Of a stretch of 5,948 nucleotides of DNA, positions 1 to 5,948 are shown piece after piece (position 1 is the first letter of the stretch; every line of letters begins with the position of its first letter). The notes beneath the pieces were generated by a model, which searched no databases, had not been told where the DNA came from, and was given only the letters and a program-made list of their open reading frames with translations. Made by a program: the position numbers and the translations under genes. The stretch lies in the NCBI GenBank assembly GCA_016868485.1, contig VGGT01000131.1, positions 1-5,948 on the forward strand, given 5' to 3'. The DNA comes from Bacteroidota bacterium (GTDB taxonomy: Bacteria > Bacteroidota > Bacteroidia > UBA7662).

Positions 1-663
1 AAACCCGGCAAACGAGTGGCATTGGTGGGGAGTACAGGGTCGGGCAAGACTTCTGTAGTCAATGTTTTAGGCCGATTTTATGCGCACAGTTCAGGATCTG
101 TCTGTGTCGACGGTGTGCCCATTGAAGACATCCCGTTGCCAGAACTTCGTGGTAGAATTGGATTTATTCTACAAGATGTTTTTTTGTTTTCGGGAACAAT
201 TTTCGAAAATATCAGCCTCAAAGACCCGGAAGTTACCCAAGACCAGATCAGGAACCTCGCTCGTGATGCCGGAATTTATCGGTTTTTGGAACGCTTGCCG
301 GGTGAGTTGGCCTATGAAGTGCGCGAGCGGGGCGCAGCTTTGTCGACCGGTCAGCGACAATTGATTGCATTTCTGCGGATGATGGTCCTCAATCCACCTA
401 TTGTGGTGCTCGATGAGGCAACGGCTTCGGTCGATTCAGAGACGGAAGCATTACTTCAGACGGCATTGAATAGCCTATTGGCCAATCGTTCTGCTTTGGT
501 AGTGGCCCACAGGCTATCGACCATACGCGATGCCGATGAAATCCTTGTATTGGAAAAGGGTGAAATTGTGGAAAGAGGAACGCATGCCCAATTACTCGAC
601 GCAGAAGGCCACTACAGCCGTCTATACCACCTCCAATTTGAGTCTCAATTGATCAATTCATAG
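1..663 (+). CDS. ABC exporter, C-terminal ATP-binding domain (5' end outside window)
   Basis: The reading frame is already open at base 1 and ends at TAG 661-663, leaving 220 residues. They form an almost complete nucleotide-binding domain: Walker A GSTGSGKT (visible residues 10-17), Q-loop Gln58 in ILQD, ABC signature LSTGQ (114-118), Walker B IVVLDE (134-139), D-loop SVDSE (143-147) and switch His170 in AHRLST. Motif order and spacing fit the ABCB/MsbA/MdlB exporter class, where this domain follows six membrane helices in one polypeptide; that part would lie upstream of the window. The signature has Thr in place of the usual first Gly (LSTGQ for LSGGQ), a variant I associate with MdlB-like exporters, so it should be active. 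The protein would use ATP hydrolysis at the inner face of the inner membrane to export a lipid or hydrophobic compound. Substrate cannot be read from this domain, and an MsbA role is only a possibility. The Val codon GTG at 16 is internal, not a start. Family call is firm; substrate unknown. Confidence 0.95.
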   Translation, partial: KPGKRVALVGSTGSGKTSVVNVLGRFYAHSSGSVCVDGVPIEDIPLPELRGRIGFILQDVFLFSGTIFENISLKDPEVTQDQIRNLARDAGIYRFLERLPGELAYEVRERGAALSTGQRQLIAFLRMMVLNPPIVVLDEATASVDSETEALLQTALNSLLANRSALVVAHRLSTIRDADEILVLEKGEIVERGTHAQLLDAEGHYSRLYHLQFESQLINS

Positions 664-755
664 CTATTTTTGTTGTCTGCGCCGCTTTTTGTGGCAAAAT
701 ATTATTAACAAATAACATCACTCAATTCAAGCCAACTCAGTCAATACCCCACTCC
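664..755. other. Intergenic spacer between ABC exporter and aminopeptidase genes
   Basis: This 92-bp spacer separates two co-oriented genes. It holds a candidate -7 promoter element near its left end, a weak 5-bp hairpin (GCCGC at 681-685 with GTGGC at 691-695, one G-T pair) that lacks a following T tract, and an AT-rich stretch around 696-716. I see no strong Shine-Dalgarno sequence before the ATG at 756, which is normal for Bacteroidota. The spacer suggests that the aminopeptidase is transcribed separately from the exporter. Confidence 0.6.
665..672 (+). promoter_or_regulatory. Candidate Bacteroidota -7 promoter element for the aminopeptidase gene
   Basis: TATTTTTG matches the Bacteroidota sigma-factor -7 consensus TAnnTTTG exactly. 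A TTTG at 637-640, inside the end of the exporter gene, could serve as the -33 element, although the spacing is a few bases longer than usual. Transcription would begin near 679 and give a leader of roughly 75 nt before the ATG at 756. The motif is short, so this is a sequence-based suggestion only. Confidence 0.4.
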
Positions 756-2783
756 ATGAAACCATCAGTAATCAAAATACCGTGTTCATTTCTCCGCATT
801 GGAATTACCGCTTTTTTATGCGCACTGATTCAATTGAATCCAACAGCAGTACTGGCCCAGCAAAATGGTCATGATCATGAATGTTCTGCCGTAAAAGCAA
901 GAGCGGGTGGATCTTGGATGTCGGCCACCCGACTCCAGCGTGCTAACCGGGGAAGCGACAACTACGACATACATTATTATGTGATCGATTTAGAGGTGAG
1001 CAACACCAGCACCTCTTTGGGTGGAAAGGTCCGGTTTGATGCCAAAGTTATTTCAGCCGAGATGGATACCTTTTGGTTTGAGCTCAACGACAACAATACC
1101 ATCGACTCAATCCGAATTAATGGGCAGCGCATGACCACCTTCAGCCGCTTGAATCATGTCGTTCGTGTTCCATTGCTGTCTGCTTTGCCCACTCAGGCCA
1201 ATGTATCTTTAGAAGTTTGGTATAGTGCAGTGCCAACGAGCAGTGGTTTTTTTAGCGGCGTGAGCAACGCCCAGAGTCCTACTTGGGGTGCACAGGTCAC
1301 CTGGACATTATCTGAGCCTTTCGGTGCTATCGATTGGCTGCCCTGCAAACAGGATTTGTGGGACAAAATCGATTCAGTAGATTTCTTCGGCACCACACTC
1401 AATCCCAATAAAGTCGCATCGAATGGTATTTTAACTCAGGTATTGCCTTTAACAGGCAATAAAACCCGTTTTCATTGGCGTACACGCCTTCCACAAGCCT
1501 TCTATCTCATTGCCTTTTCTGTAACGGATTATGTGGAGTACTTGACCTATGCCAACCCAGCTGCCTTAGCACCCGACTCCATCCTGGTGCAACATTGGGT
1601 GTACAACCGCACCAATTCGAGTAACCAAACAACCCTCAATTTCTGGAGGCCTAATATGGACGCCACCGATGATATGATCGAGCGATTCTCGACCATATGG
1701 GGGTTATATCCCTTTTGGCAAGAAAAATACGGACATATGATGGCGCCACTTGGTGGCGGCATGGAACACCAAACCATGAGTACCATGGGCACCTTCAGCC
1801 AGGACTTAACATCCCACGAACTTGCGCATCAGTGGTTTGGAGATTTGGTTACCTGTGCCAGCTGGAGTGACATCTGGATTAATGAGGGATTTGCCTCGTA
1901 TGGTGAATATCTTTATCGGGAAATGGCTTTTGGCCGTGCCAATGCAGATGGCTGGATGACCAACACACAAAACTCTGGACGACAGCCCACAGGGTCGGTT
2001 TATGTTCCTGCAGGTTCTGGCGTCAACCGAATATTCAGCAGTAATCTCACGTACAAGAAGGCGGCCGCTGTCATTCACATGCTGCGATGGGAAATTGGTA
2101 ATGATTCTTTGTTCTATGCGGCCTTAAGGCATTTTCTATCGCTGAAAGCCCATGATGTGAGCACCACCAATGATTTTCGCAGCATAGTCGAGTCTTTCAC
2201 CCAAGTGCCATTGAGCAATTTTGTTCAGGAGTGGATTTATGGTGAGGGATTTCCATCATACACCATACGCTGGAATCAAGTCGATTCCACTATTTATGTC
2301 TGGCCCGACCAAACCACAACCAGCATAAACACGCCATTTTTTAGCACCACGCTCCCCATTCAAATCACCTCAGGGGGTACCACCCGAATGCTTCGGGTTG
2401 ATCCTTCTGCCGGTATTAGCCGATTTAACGTGGGTTCATCGCCTGTAACAGCTGTTACCCTAGACCCGGGTAATTTATTGCTGAAAGGCAGCAGCAGCGT
2501 GCAGCGCCTCAACACACTAGGTACCTCTATCGAATCATCGGAGGAGGAACTACTCAGGATCTATCCCAACCCTGCAGATGATTTTGTACGGGTAAAAGGT
2601 CTTGAAGGTGCATTCAACTGGAGTTTGTGTTCCCCTCATGGTCAGAACATCCGTCGTGGTAGGGTAGAAAACGAGGGGGAAATCATTGATGTGAGTCAGA
2701 TGCCTTCAGGTCTTTATCTGCTCAAATGTGAGCCGTTGAATGGGAATCCTCAAATAGGCCGATTACTGATTGTTCATCCTTAA
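756..2783 (+). CDS. Secreted M1-family zinc aminopeptidase with T9SS sorting domain
   Basis: This 675-residue protein begins with a Sec signal peptide (basic start, hydrophobic core about 13-30, likely cleavage after AVLA at 34). An N-terminal beta domain (about 65-260) is followed by the M1 catalytic domain (about 270-500). That domain carries the substrate-binding loop GGGMEH (333-338), the zinc motif HELAH (354-358) and the third zinc ligand Glu377 in NEGFA, exactly 18 residues after HELAH. Tyr433 in TYKKAA is the likely transition-state tyrosine. A beta-sandwich-like stretch (about 503-578) precedes a type A T9SS C-terminal domain (about 598-675) with YPNPADD and SGLYLLK. The enzyme should cross the inner membrane by Sec and the outer membrane by T9SS, then remove N-terminal amino acids from peptides outside the cell, probably for nutrition. 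It lacks the large helical C-terminal domain of PepN-type enzymes. The loop ends in His where classic GAMEN has Asn. ATG 756 is chosen because the signal peptide begins there. Family and export route are strongly supported; substrate preference is unknown. Confidence 0.95.
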   Translation: MKPSVIKIPCSFLRIGITAFLCALIQLNPTAVLAQQNGHDHECSAVKARAGGSWMSATRLQRANRGSDNYDIHYYVIDLEVSNTSTSLGGKVRFDAKVISAEMDTFWFELNDNNTIDSIRINGQRMTTFSRLNHVVRVPLLSALPTQANVSLEVWYSAVPTSSGFFSGVSNAQSPTWGAQVTWTLSEPFGAIDWLPCKQDLWDKIDSVDFFGTTLNPNKVASNGILTQVLPLTGNKTRFHWRTRLPQAFYLIAFSVTDYVEYLTYANPAALAPDSILVQHWVYNRTNSSNQTTLNFWRPNMDATDDMIERFSTIWGLYPFWQEKYGHMMAPLGGGMEHQTMSTMGTFSQDLTSHELAHQWFGDLVTCASWSDIWINEGFASYGEYLYREMAFGRANADGWMTNTQNSGRQPTGSVYVPAGSGVNRIFSSNLTYKKAAAVIHMLRWEIGNDSLFYAALRHFLSLKAHDVSTTNDFRSIVESFTQVPLSNFVQEWIYGEGFPSYTIRWNQVDSTIYVWPDQTTTSINTPFFSTTLPIQITSGGTTRMLRVDPSAGISRFNVGSSPVTAVTLDPGNLLLKGSSSVQRLNTLGTSIESSEEELLRIYPNPADDFVRVKGLEGAFNWSLCSPHGQNIRRGRVENEGEIIDVSQMPSGLYLLKCEPLNGNPQIGRLLIVHP

Positions 2784-2798
2784 GGGCATCCTTAAGGG
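2775..2798 (+). repeat. Perfect tandem repeat of CATCCTTAAGGG, two copies
   Basis: The 12-mer CATCCTTAAGGG occurs at 2775-2786 and again immediately at 2787-2798 with no mismatch. The aminopeptidase stop codon TAA (2781-2783) lies in the first copy. Because the core CCTTAAGG is its own reverse complement, duplicating it automatically creates a hairpin. A single local duplication at the 3' end of the gene would explain both the repeat and the terminator-like structure. Confidence 0.9.
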
Positions 2799-2809
2799 TA
2801 TTTATTTCT
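2776..2809 (+). terminator. Hairpin terminator between convergent genes
   Basis: Bases 2776-2785 pair with 2790-2799 around the four-base loop GCAT, giving a 10-bp stem with one T-G wobble and a core of CCTTAAGG against CCTTAAGG. It is followed by ATTTATTTCT, a T-rich but interrupted tail. It overlaps the aminopeptidase stop codon and begins to act right after it, so it fits a rho-independent terminator for the + strand gene. On the - strand the hairpin lies just past the MCE gene stop but has no T tract after it, so termination in that direction would be weaker. The whole convergent gap is only 18 bp (2784-2801). Confidence 0.6.
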
Positions 2810-3752
2810 GACCCTCCTTAATTTTTCCACCAAATACACTAAAGTTGAGGTAGCGGCGTGGCTGTTTTCTAAAATCTTCCATCAACAGATTCAACGATTT
2901 TGCCGATTCGTCTAATCGGTGGTACAGGGAAGAATCGTGTACCATTTTGCCCATTGTGCCATCCCCATGTTCTATTTTTTGAAGTATCCCCGATAAAGTC
3001 GCTAAATTCTGATTGAGCGATGTAAGGGTGGGTTGCAGGGAAATAGCCGATAAGCTATCGCTGATTTTGCCCGCGTTATAGACTATTTTATTTATCTGCT
3101 CATTGTTTTTGGCAAGGTTTGCGCTAATCGACTCAATATGTGTTAAGCTTCTGTTGAGTGGACCTTTCATCGACAGACTCATTTCAGCCAGTTGCCCGGT
3201 GGCTGCTTCAACATGCCCAACCGTTCTGTTCAGCTCATCGGGATTTACCGCAGCCAGCAGCCGCTGTGTTGTTATCAGCAAACTATCGATCCGATTGCGC
3301 ATCGGGGTAACCTGATCGGCAATTTTTTCTAAAAGTGCCGTTTCAACCGTGCCTATGAGTGTATCATAAGATACGGCTAACTCGTTATTCTTAGAAAATA
3401 GGATCTCGATAGCACGGGTATTAAACAAGTCCGTACTAATGACCCTTGCCTCTGAACCCACAGGGATCTGAATATCTTCACGTGCATAAAACTCGATCAG
3501 CACACCCTCCGGTTGCAAGATGACTTCACGGACCGACCCTACCTTAACGCCCCGAAACAATACGGGTGATGAGGACTGTAGATTCAGCGCATTGGGATAA
3601 CGAACGTAATAGGTTAGGTTGCTGTTGAAGACATTCTCACCTTTGAGAAAATTAAAACCGAAAATAAGTAAACCAATGGCCATGGCTGCGAAAAGTCCTA
3701 ACCTAACCTCCTGTTTGCCGATTTTAAATTTGTCGCTGCCCGAATTTTGCAT
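2802..3752 (-). CDS. MCE/MlaD-family lipid-transport protein
   Basis: This 316-residue protein has a short cytoplasmic start, one membrane-spanning helix (about 17-36), then a single MCE domain (about 44-120) with the characteristic stretch PVLFRGVKVGSV (63-74). The remainder (about 140-295) is rich in Leu, Ser and Asn with heptad-like spacing and is probably long alpha helix or coiled coil. Near the end are GDGTMGKM (263-270) and a basic-aromatic segment RRYLNFSVFGGK (299-310), which I recall as typical of Bacteroidota MlaD-like proteins. MCE proteins form hexameric rings held at the inner membrane and guide phospholipids across the periplasm, usually with an MlaE permease and MlaF ATPase; neither is next to it here. 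It follows the amidase gene after 29 bp and is surely co-transcribed with it. The ATG at 3752 is chosen because it leaves a normal short N-terminus before the helix. The direction of transport and the lipid carried are unknown. Confidence 0.92.
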   Translation of the reverse strand: MQNSGSDKFKIGKQEVRLGLFAAMAIGLLIFGFNFLKGENVFNSNLTYYVRYPNALNLQSSSPVLFRGVKVGSVREVILQPEGVLIEFYAREDIQIPVGSEARVISTDLFNTRAIEILFSKNNELAVSYDTLIGTVETALLEKIADQVTPMRNRIDSLLITTQRLLAAVNPDELNRTVGHVEAATGQLAEMSLSMKGPLNRSLTHIESISANLAKNNEQINKIVYNAGKISDSLSAISLQPTLTSLNQNLATLSGILQKIEHGDGTMGKMVHDSSLYHRLDESAKSLNLLMEDFRKQPRRYLNFSVFGGKIKEGQK

Positions 3753-3781
3753 GTTTGTATGATGGGGATAAGATCTACTGA

Positions 3782-4594
3782 CTAAGGTTGGTCGGTTTCC
3801 TTTTTGTACTGACTAAAAGCTTGCGCTATGGCTGTTGTGATTTTATCTTCACCCTCTGTTGTATTCAGAAAACGTTCTTCTTGGGGATTGGTGAGAAAAC
3901 CAGCTTCAATGAGTAGAGCGGGCATAGTGGTCCGGTACAACACCAGAAATCCAGCCTGTTTTACCCCCCTTGAGTGCCGTCCGGCCAAGGTTTTGAATTG
4001 TTCTTCAACCAAACCAGCCAGCCGAACACTTTGGTTGCGGTAGGCCGATTGGAACAATTCAAAGACGATGTGTGCTGTTGGGTCGCCAGGGTTAAAACCA
4101 TCATAATTTTGAACGTAATCGCTCTCCATAAGTATCGAGGCATTTTCGCGCTTGGAGACAGACAGATTGGCTTCGGTTACGTGCAATCCTTGGGTGTAGG
4201 TCTCGGTTCCATAGGCCGTAGGTTTGGCGCTGTTCAGGTGAATCGAGATAAACAAATCCGCCTGTTCGCGGTTCGCCAGCGATGCCCTTTGGTGAAGCTC
4301 TAAAAATCGGTCATCCTGCCGCGTATAAACCACCTTGACATCGGGATGCTTCGCCCGAATTTTTCGCCCTACTTCAGTGGCCAGTTTGAGCGCCACATCC
4401 TTTTCTTTAGACTTTGCGCCCAAACATCCCGAATCATGCCCGCCATGCCCGGCGTCGATGACCACCGTTCTGAGTTTAAAAGCCCTTAAGCCCGTGGGTG
4501 AAAAAACACCCAACACGAGGATTGCGGTTAAGAACGACCTAATCAGCCATCGGCTGGCGTGGTTGTTGCGGCTTTGGCTACCTTTGTGCACCAT
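3782..4594 (-). CDS. N-acetylmuramoyl-L-alanine amidase (Amidase_3)
   Basis: This 270-residue enzyme cleaves the amide bond between N-acetylmuramic acid and L-alanine in peptidoglycan. An N-terminal hydrophobic segment (about 17-35, after a basic HASRWLIR stretch) acts as signal peptide or anchor and places it in the periplasm. The Amidase_3 fold then starts at about 42. Zinc ligands are His50 in DAGHGG, Glu64 in KEKD and His119 in SIHLNS, with catalytic Glu230 in LLIEAGFLTN, so every active-site residue is present. A helical insertion around 150-210 matches the regulatory region found in division amidases of the AmiA/B/C type. ATG 4594 is preferred: the same frame continues open to an ATG at 4711, but those extra 39 residues would precede the signal segment and would overlap the divergent lptD by 84 bp. 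No SPOR, LysM or AMIN domain is present. It is the first gene of an operon with the MCE gene. The family is certain; a role in cell division or general turnover cannot be told apart. Confidence 0.95.
   Translation of the reverse strand: MVHKGSQSRNNHASRWLIRSFLTAILVLGVFSPTGLRAFKLRTVVIDAGHGGHDSGCLGAKSKEKDVALKLATEVGRKIRAKHPDVKVVYTRQDDRFLELHQRASLANREQADLFISIHLNSAKPTAYGTETYTQGLHVTEANLSVSKRENASILMESDYVQNYDGFNPGDPTAHIVFELFQSAYRNQSVRLAGLVEEQFKTLAGRHSRGVKQAGFLVLYRTTMPALLIEAGFLTNPQEERFLNTTEGEDKITTAIAQAFSQYKKETDQP
4579..4586 (+). promoter_or_regulatory. Candidate -7 element driving lptD, inside the amidase gene start
   Basis: TACCTTTG is an exact match to the Bacteroidota -7 consensus TAnnTTTG. It would start transcription near 4593 and leave a leader of about 35 nt before the GTG at 4628. 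No convincing TTTG -33 element is found at the expected distance upstream. The element lies within the first codons of the divergent amidase gene. It is half of an inverted repeat with the element at 4609-4616. Confidence 0.42.
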
Positions 4595-4627
4595 ATTCAA
4601 TCGAAAAGCAAAGGTAAAAGGTGTAAG
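4595..4627. promoter_or_regulatory. Divergent spacer between amidase and lptD starts
   Basis: Only 33 bp separate the two divergent start codons chosen here. The spacer contains the amidase-side TACCTTTG copy, and the lptD-side copy lies just outside it in the amidase gene. A purine-rich AAGGTG (4625-4630) runs into the GTG start of lptD and is too close to act as a standard ribosome binding site; AAAAGG at 4616-4621 is better placed but weak. No room remains for a separate regulator site outside the promoters themselves. Confidence 0.55.
4609..4616 (-). promoter_or_regulatory. Candidate -7 element driving the amidase-MCE operon
   Basis: Read on the - strand this is TACCTTTG, again an exact match to TAnnTTTG. 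It sits in the 33-bp spacer, 14 bases upstream of the amidase ATG at 4594, so transcription would begin near 4602 with a very short leader of about 8 nt. No clear -33 element is visible. It is identical in sequence to the lptD-facing element at 4579-4586. Confidence 0.4.
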
Positions 4628-5948
4628 GTGATAAAGAACGTAAAATTTGTGCACATTGTGGTCATCATCTGCCTGATGGGCTTTTGCAATGGCCATGATG
4701 TTCAAGCACAAGATACCAGTTCTGTTCTTGATTTGCCTGTTCGTTATGGTTCCAGCGACTCACTCGTATTGGACTTGCTTCGATCGCGCGCCTACCTCTA
4801 CAAAGAAGCCCATATGGAGTATGGCAGCATTCAACTAAAAGCGCATCAAATTGAACAGGATTGGCAGGGGCGGGAGGTGTCGGCTACAGCGGGCAGCGAT
4901 AGTTCAGGCGCACTTGTTGGCAAGCCCAGCTTTCAGGATGGAGATCAAACTTTCGACAGCGAACGCATTCGCTATAATTTCAAAACCAGAAGAGCCAGTG
5001 TTTCAAAATTGGTGACTCAAGACGGCGAACTGTATATGGTTGGTCGCTCGGTGCGGCTCAACAACGACCAGAGCATCTACATGAAAAACACGCAGATGAC
5101 CACGTGTTCAAACACAGACGCGCCCCATTTCTTCCTCAATCTATCCAAAGCACATATTGTGCCCAACAAACGGGTTGTCAGCGGTCCGGCTTATTTGGTG
5201 ATGGCGGGCGTTCCCTTGCCGGTTGGTTTACCTTTTGCCATTATTCCCTCCCTTAAAGGGCAGCGTTCCGGTCTATTGCCGCCAGAGTACGGCAGATCGC
5301 CAGAATTGGGCTTTTTTCTTCGAAATCTGGGGTATTATTTCGCGCTGAGCGATTATTTAGACTTGACCTTACGGGGCGATTTATACTCTTTGGGTAGTTA
5401 CCGTTTGGGTCCCGCCTTACAGTATACCCGTCGCTATCGATATTCGGGTCGACTCGAACTCAGCTACAGCAACCAACAAAGAGGCGATGCCCGGGCCGAT
5501 GACCGGGTGTCGAATCGCGATTTTTTCATCCGGTGGAACCACCAGCAAGATGCCAAAGCCCATCCACTCAGAAGATTCACAGCCAGTGTTACGGCCGGAA
5601 CCAGCACCTTTTTATCAAACAATTCTTTTGCGACCACCCAATTTCTACAAAACCAGCTCAATTCTTCCATTTCCTACAACCAGAGTTTCGCCAATAGTCC
5701 ATTTCGATTATCGTTAGCGGCGCGCCACAACCAAAATACACAAACCAAGCAAGTGAATTTAACCTTGCCTGAAGGTTCGCTCAGCATGAACAGGATCGAG
5801 CCCTTTAAAAGAAAAATCCAACTCGGGGATGCCAAATGGTACGAGAAAATTGGACTCACCTACCAAACCAACTTTCGAAGCACCACCCAGGCGCCCGACA
5901 GCACCTTTTTCTCGGAGGCCTTGCTCAGAAACTTCAACGGCGGTGTCC
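4628..5948 (+). CDS. lptD: LPS-assembly outer-membrane protein LptD (3' end outside window)
   Basis: The frame stays open from 4628 to the window edge, giving 440 residues of what in Bacteroidota is usually an 800-900 residue protein. LptD, as part of the Lpt bridge, places LPS into the outer leaflet of the outer membrane. Residues 1-27 form a signal peptide (hydrophobic core VVIICLMGF, probable cleavage after VQA). Residues about 50-190 fit the periplasmic OstA/beta-jellyroll domain, including TFDSERIRYNFKTRRA (108-123) and IYMKNTQMTTCSN (150-162). The conserved transition APHFFLNLSKAHIVP (165-179) and VPLPVGLPFAIIP (195-207) leads into the barrel from about 225, where alternating, aromatic-rich strands appear. 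Only one Cys (160) is visible after the signal peptide, so the disulfide pattern of E. coli LptD is not evident in this half. The start is GTG 4628: there is no in-frame ATG between the stop at 4529-4531 and ATG 4676, and 4676 would cut away most of the signal peptide. GTG 4586 is an alternative but overlaps the amidase. Confidence 0.9.
   Translation, partial: MIKNVKFVHIVVIICLMGFCNGHDVQAQDTSSVLDLPVRYGSSDSLVLDLLRSRAYLYKEAHMEYGSIQLKAHQIEQDWQGREVSATAGSDSSGALVGKPSFQDGDQTFDSERIRYNFKTRRASVSKLVTQDGELYMVGRSVRLNNDQSIYMKNTQMTTCSNTDAPHFFLNLSKAHIVPNKRVVSGPAYLVMAGVPLPVGLPFAIIPSLKGQRSGLLPPEYGRSPELGFFLRNLGYYFALSDYLDLTLRGDLYSLGSYRLGPALQYTRRYRYSGRLELSYSNQQRGDARADDRVSNRDFFIRWNHQQDAKAHPLRRFTASVTAGTSTFLSNNSFATTQFLQNQLNSSISYNQSFANSPFRLSLAARHNQNTQTKQVNLTLPEGSLSMNRIEPFKRKIQLGDAKWYEKIGLTYQTNFRSTTQAPDSTFFSEALLRNFNGGV

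Noticed and set aside
179..185. Run of seven T bases in the ABC gene, as a possible slippage site for phase variation
   Set aside because: The run is short, the frame is intact through it, and the encoded residues (DVFLFSGT) are the conserved sequence for this family.
80..364. Open frames on both strands inside the ABC exporter gene
   Set aside because: They lie wholly within a domain whose motifs are all in the main frame, have no recognisable motifs and start without any signal; they are shadows.
681..695. Small hairpin after the ABC gene as a terminator
   Set aside because: The stem is only 5 bp with a G-T pair and is followed by AAAATATT, not a T tract.
3828..4303. Plus-strand open frames of 71 and 109 codons opposite the amidase gene
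   Set aside because: They are antisense to conserved amidase motifs, low in complexity of known domain content, and are explained by codon bias of the true gene.
4335..4631. Plus-strand 98-codon frame ending at 4631, just across the lptD start
   Set aside because: It is antisense to the amidase N-terminus, including the DAGHGG zinc motif; its TGA merely overlaps the lptD GTG by chance. No leader-peptide features are seen.
4583..4656. Repeated TTTGTGCAC at 4584-4592 and 4646-4654 with palindromic GTGCAC
   Set aside because: It is a 9-bp coincidence-sized repeat; the second copy lies in lptD signal-peptide codons and I see no other support for an operator.
4595..4711. Amidase extended to ATG 4711 (309 residues)
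   Set aside because: The 39 extra residues are His/Asp-rich with no family resemblance, come before a normal signal segment, and overlap the coding start of lptD.
5464..5859. Small open frames on both strands at the right end
   Set aside because: They overlap the continuous lptD barrel frame, whose beta-strand pattern runs unbroken through this part.

Overview
The window reads as chromosomal DNA of a member of the phylum Bacteroidota. The strongest pointer is a secreted M1 metallopeptidase that ends in a type IX secretion system (T9SS) sorting domain, a signal known only from the Bacteroidetes/FCB lineage. Supporting pointers are a long-form LptD of the Bacteroidota kind, three matches to the Bacteroidota -7 promoter motif TAnnTTTG at plausible positions, and the absence of strong Shine-Dalgarno sequences. 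I cannot place it below phylum from this sequence. There are no tRNA, rRNA, CRISPR, insertion sequence or phage features, and coding density is very high.

Layout, left to right. (1) 1-663, + strand: the C-terminal nucleotide-binding domain of an ABC exporter; its membrane domain lies outside the window. (2) 664-755: a short spacer with a candidate promoter. (3) 756-2783, + strand: a complete secreted M1 aminopeptidase with signal peptide and T9SS domain. (4) 2775-2799: a 12-bp tandem repeat that folds into a hairpin and probably terminates transcription between the convergent genes. (5) 2802-3752, - strand: a single-span MCE/MlaD-family lipid-transport protein. (6) 3782-4594, - strand: an Amidase_3 N-acetylmuramoyl-L-alanine amidase, 29 bp upstream of the MCE gene and almost certainly in the same operon. 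(7) 4595-4627: a 33-bp divergent spacer. (8) 4628-5948, + strand: the N-terminal half of LptD, the outer-membrane LPS-insertion protein, starting at GTG and running off the window. It has no ATG start, so a caller that wants ATG could miss it or mis-start it.

The biological theme is the cell envelope: LPS delivery to the outer leaflet (LptD), peptidoglycan cleavage (amidase), phospholipid movement (MCE protein), an ABC exporter and a T9SS cargo enzyme. The amidase-MCE operon and lptD are transcribed away from each other from a very compressed junction. There, two identical TACCTTTG promoter-like elements form an inverted repeat, each lying at or inside the other unit's 5' end. That junction is the most interesting regulatory structure in the window. 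I see no evidence of a wholly new multi-gene system; the genes belong to recognisable families.
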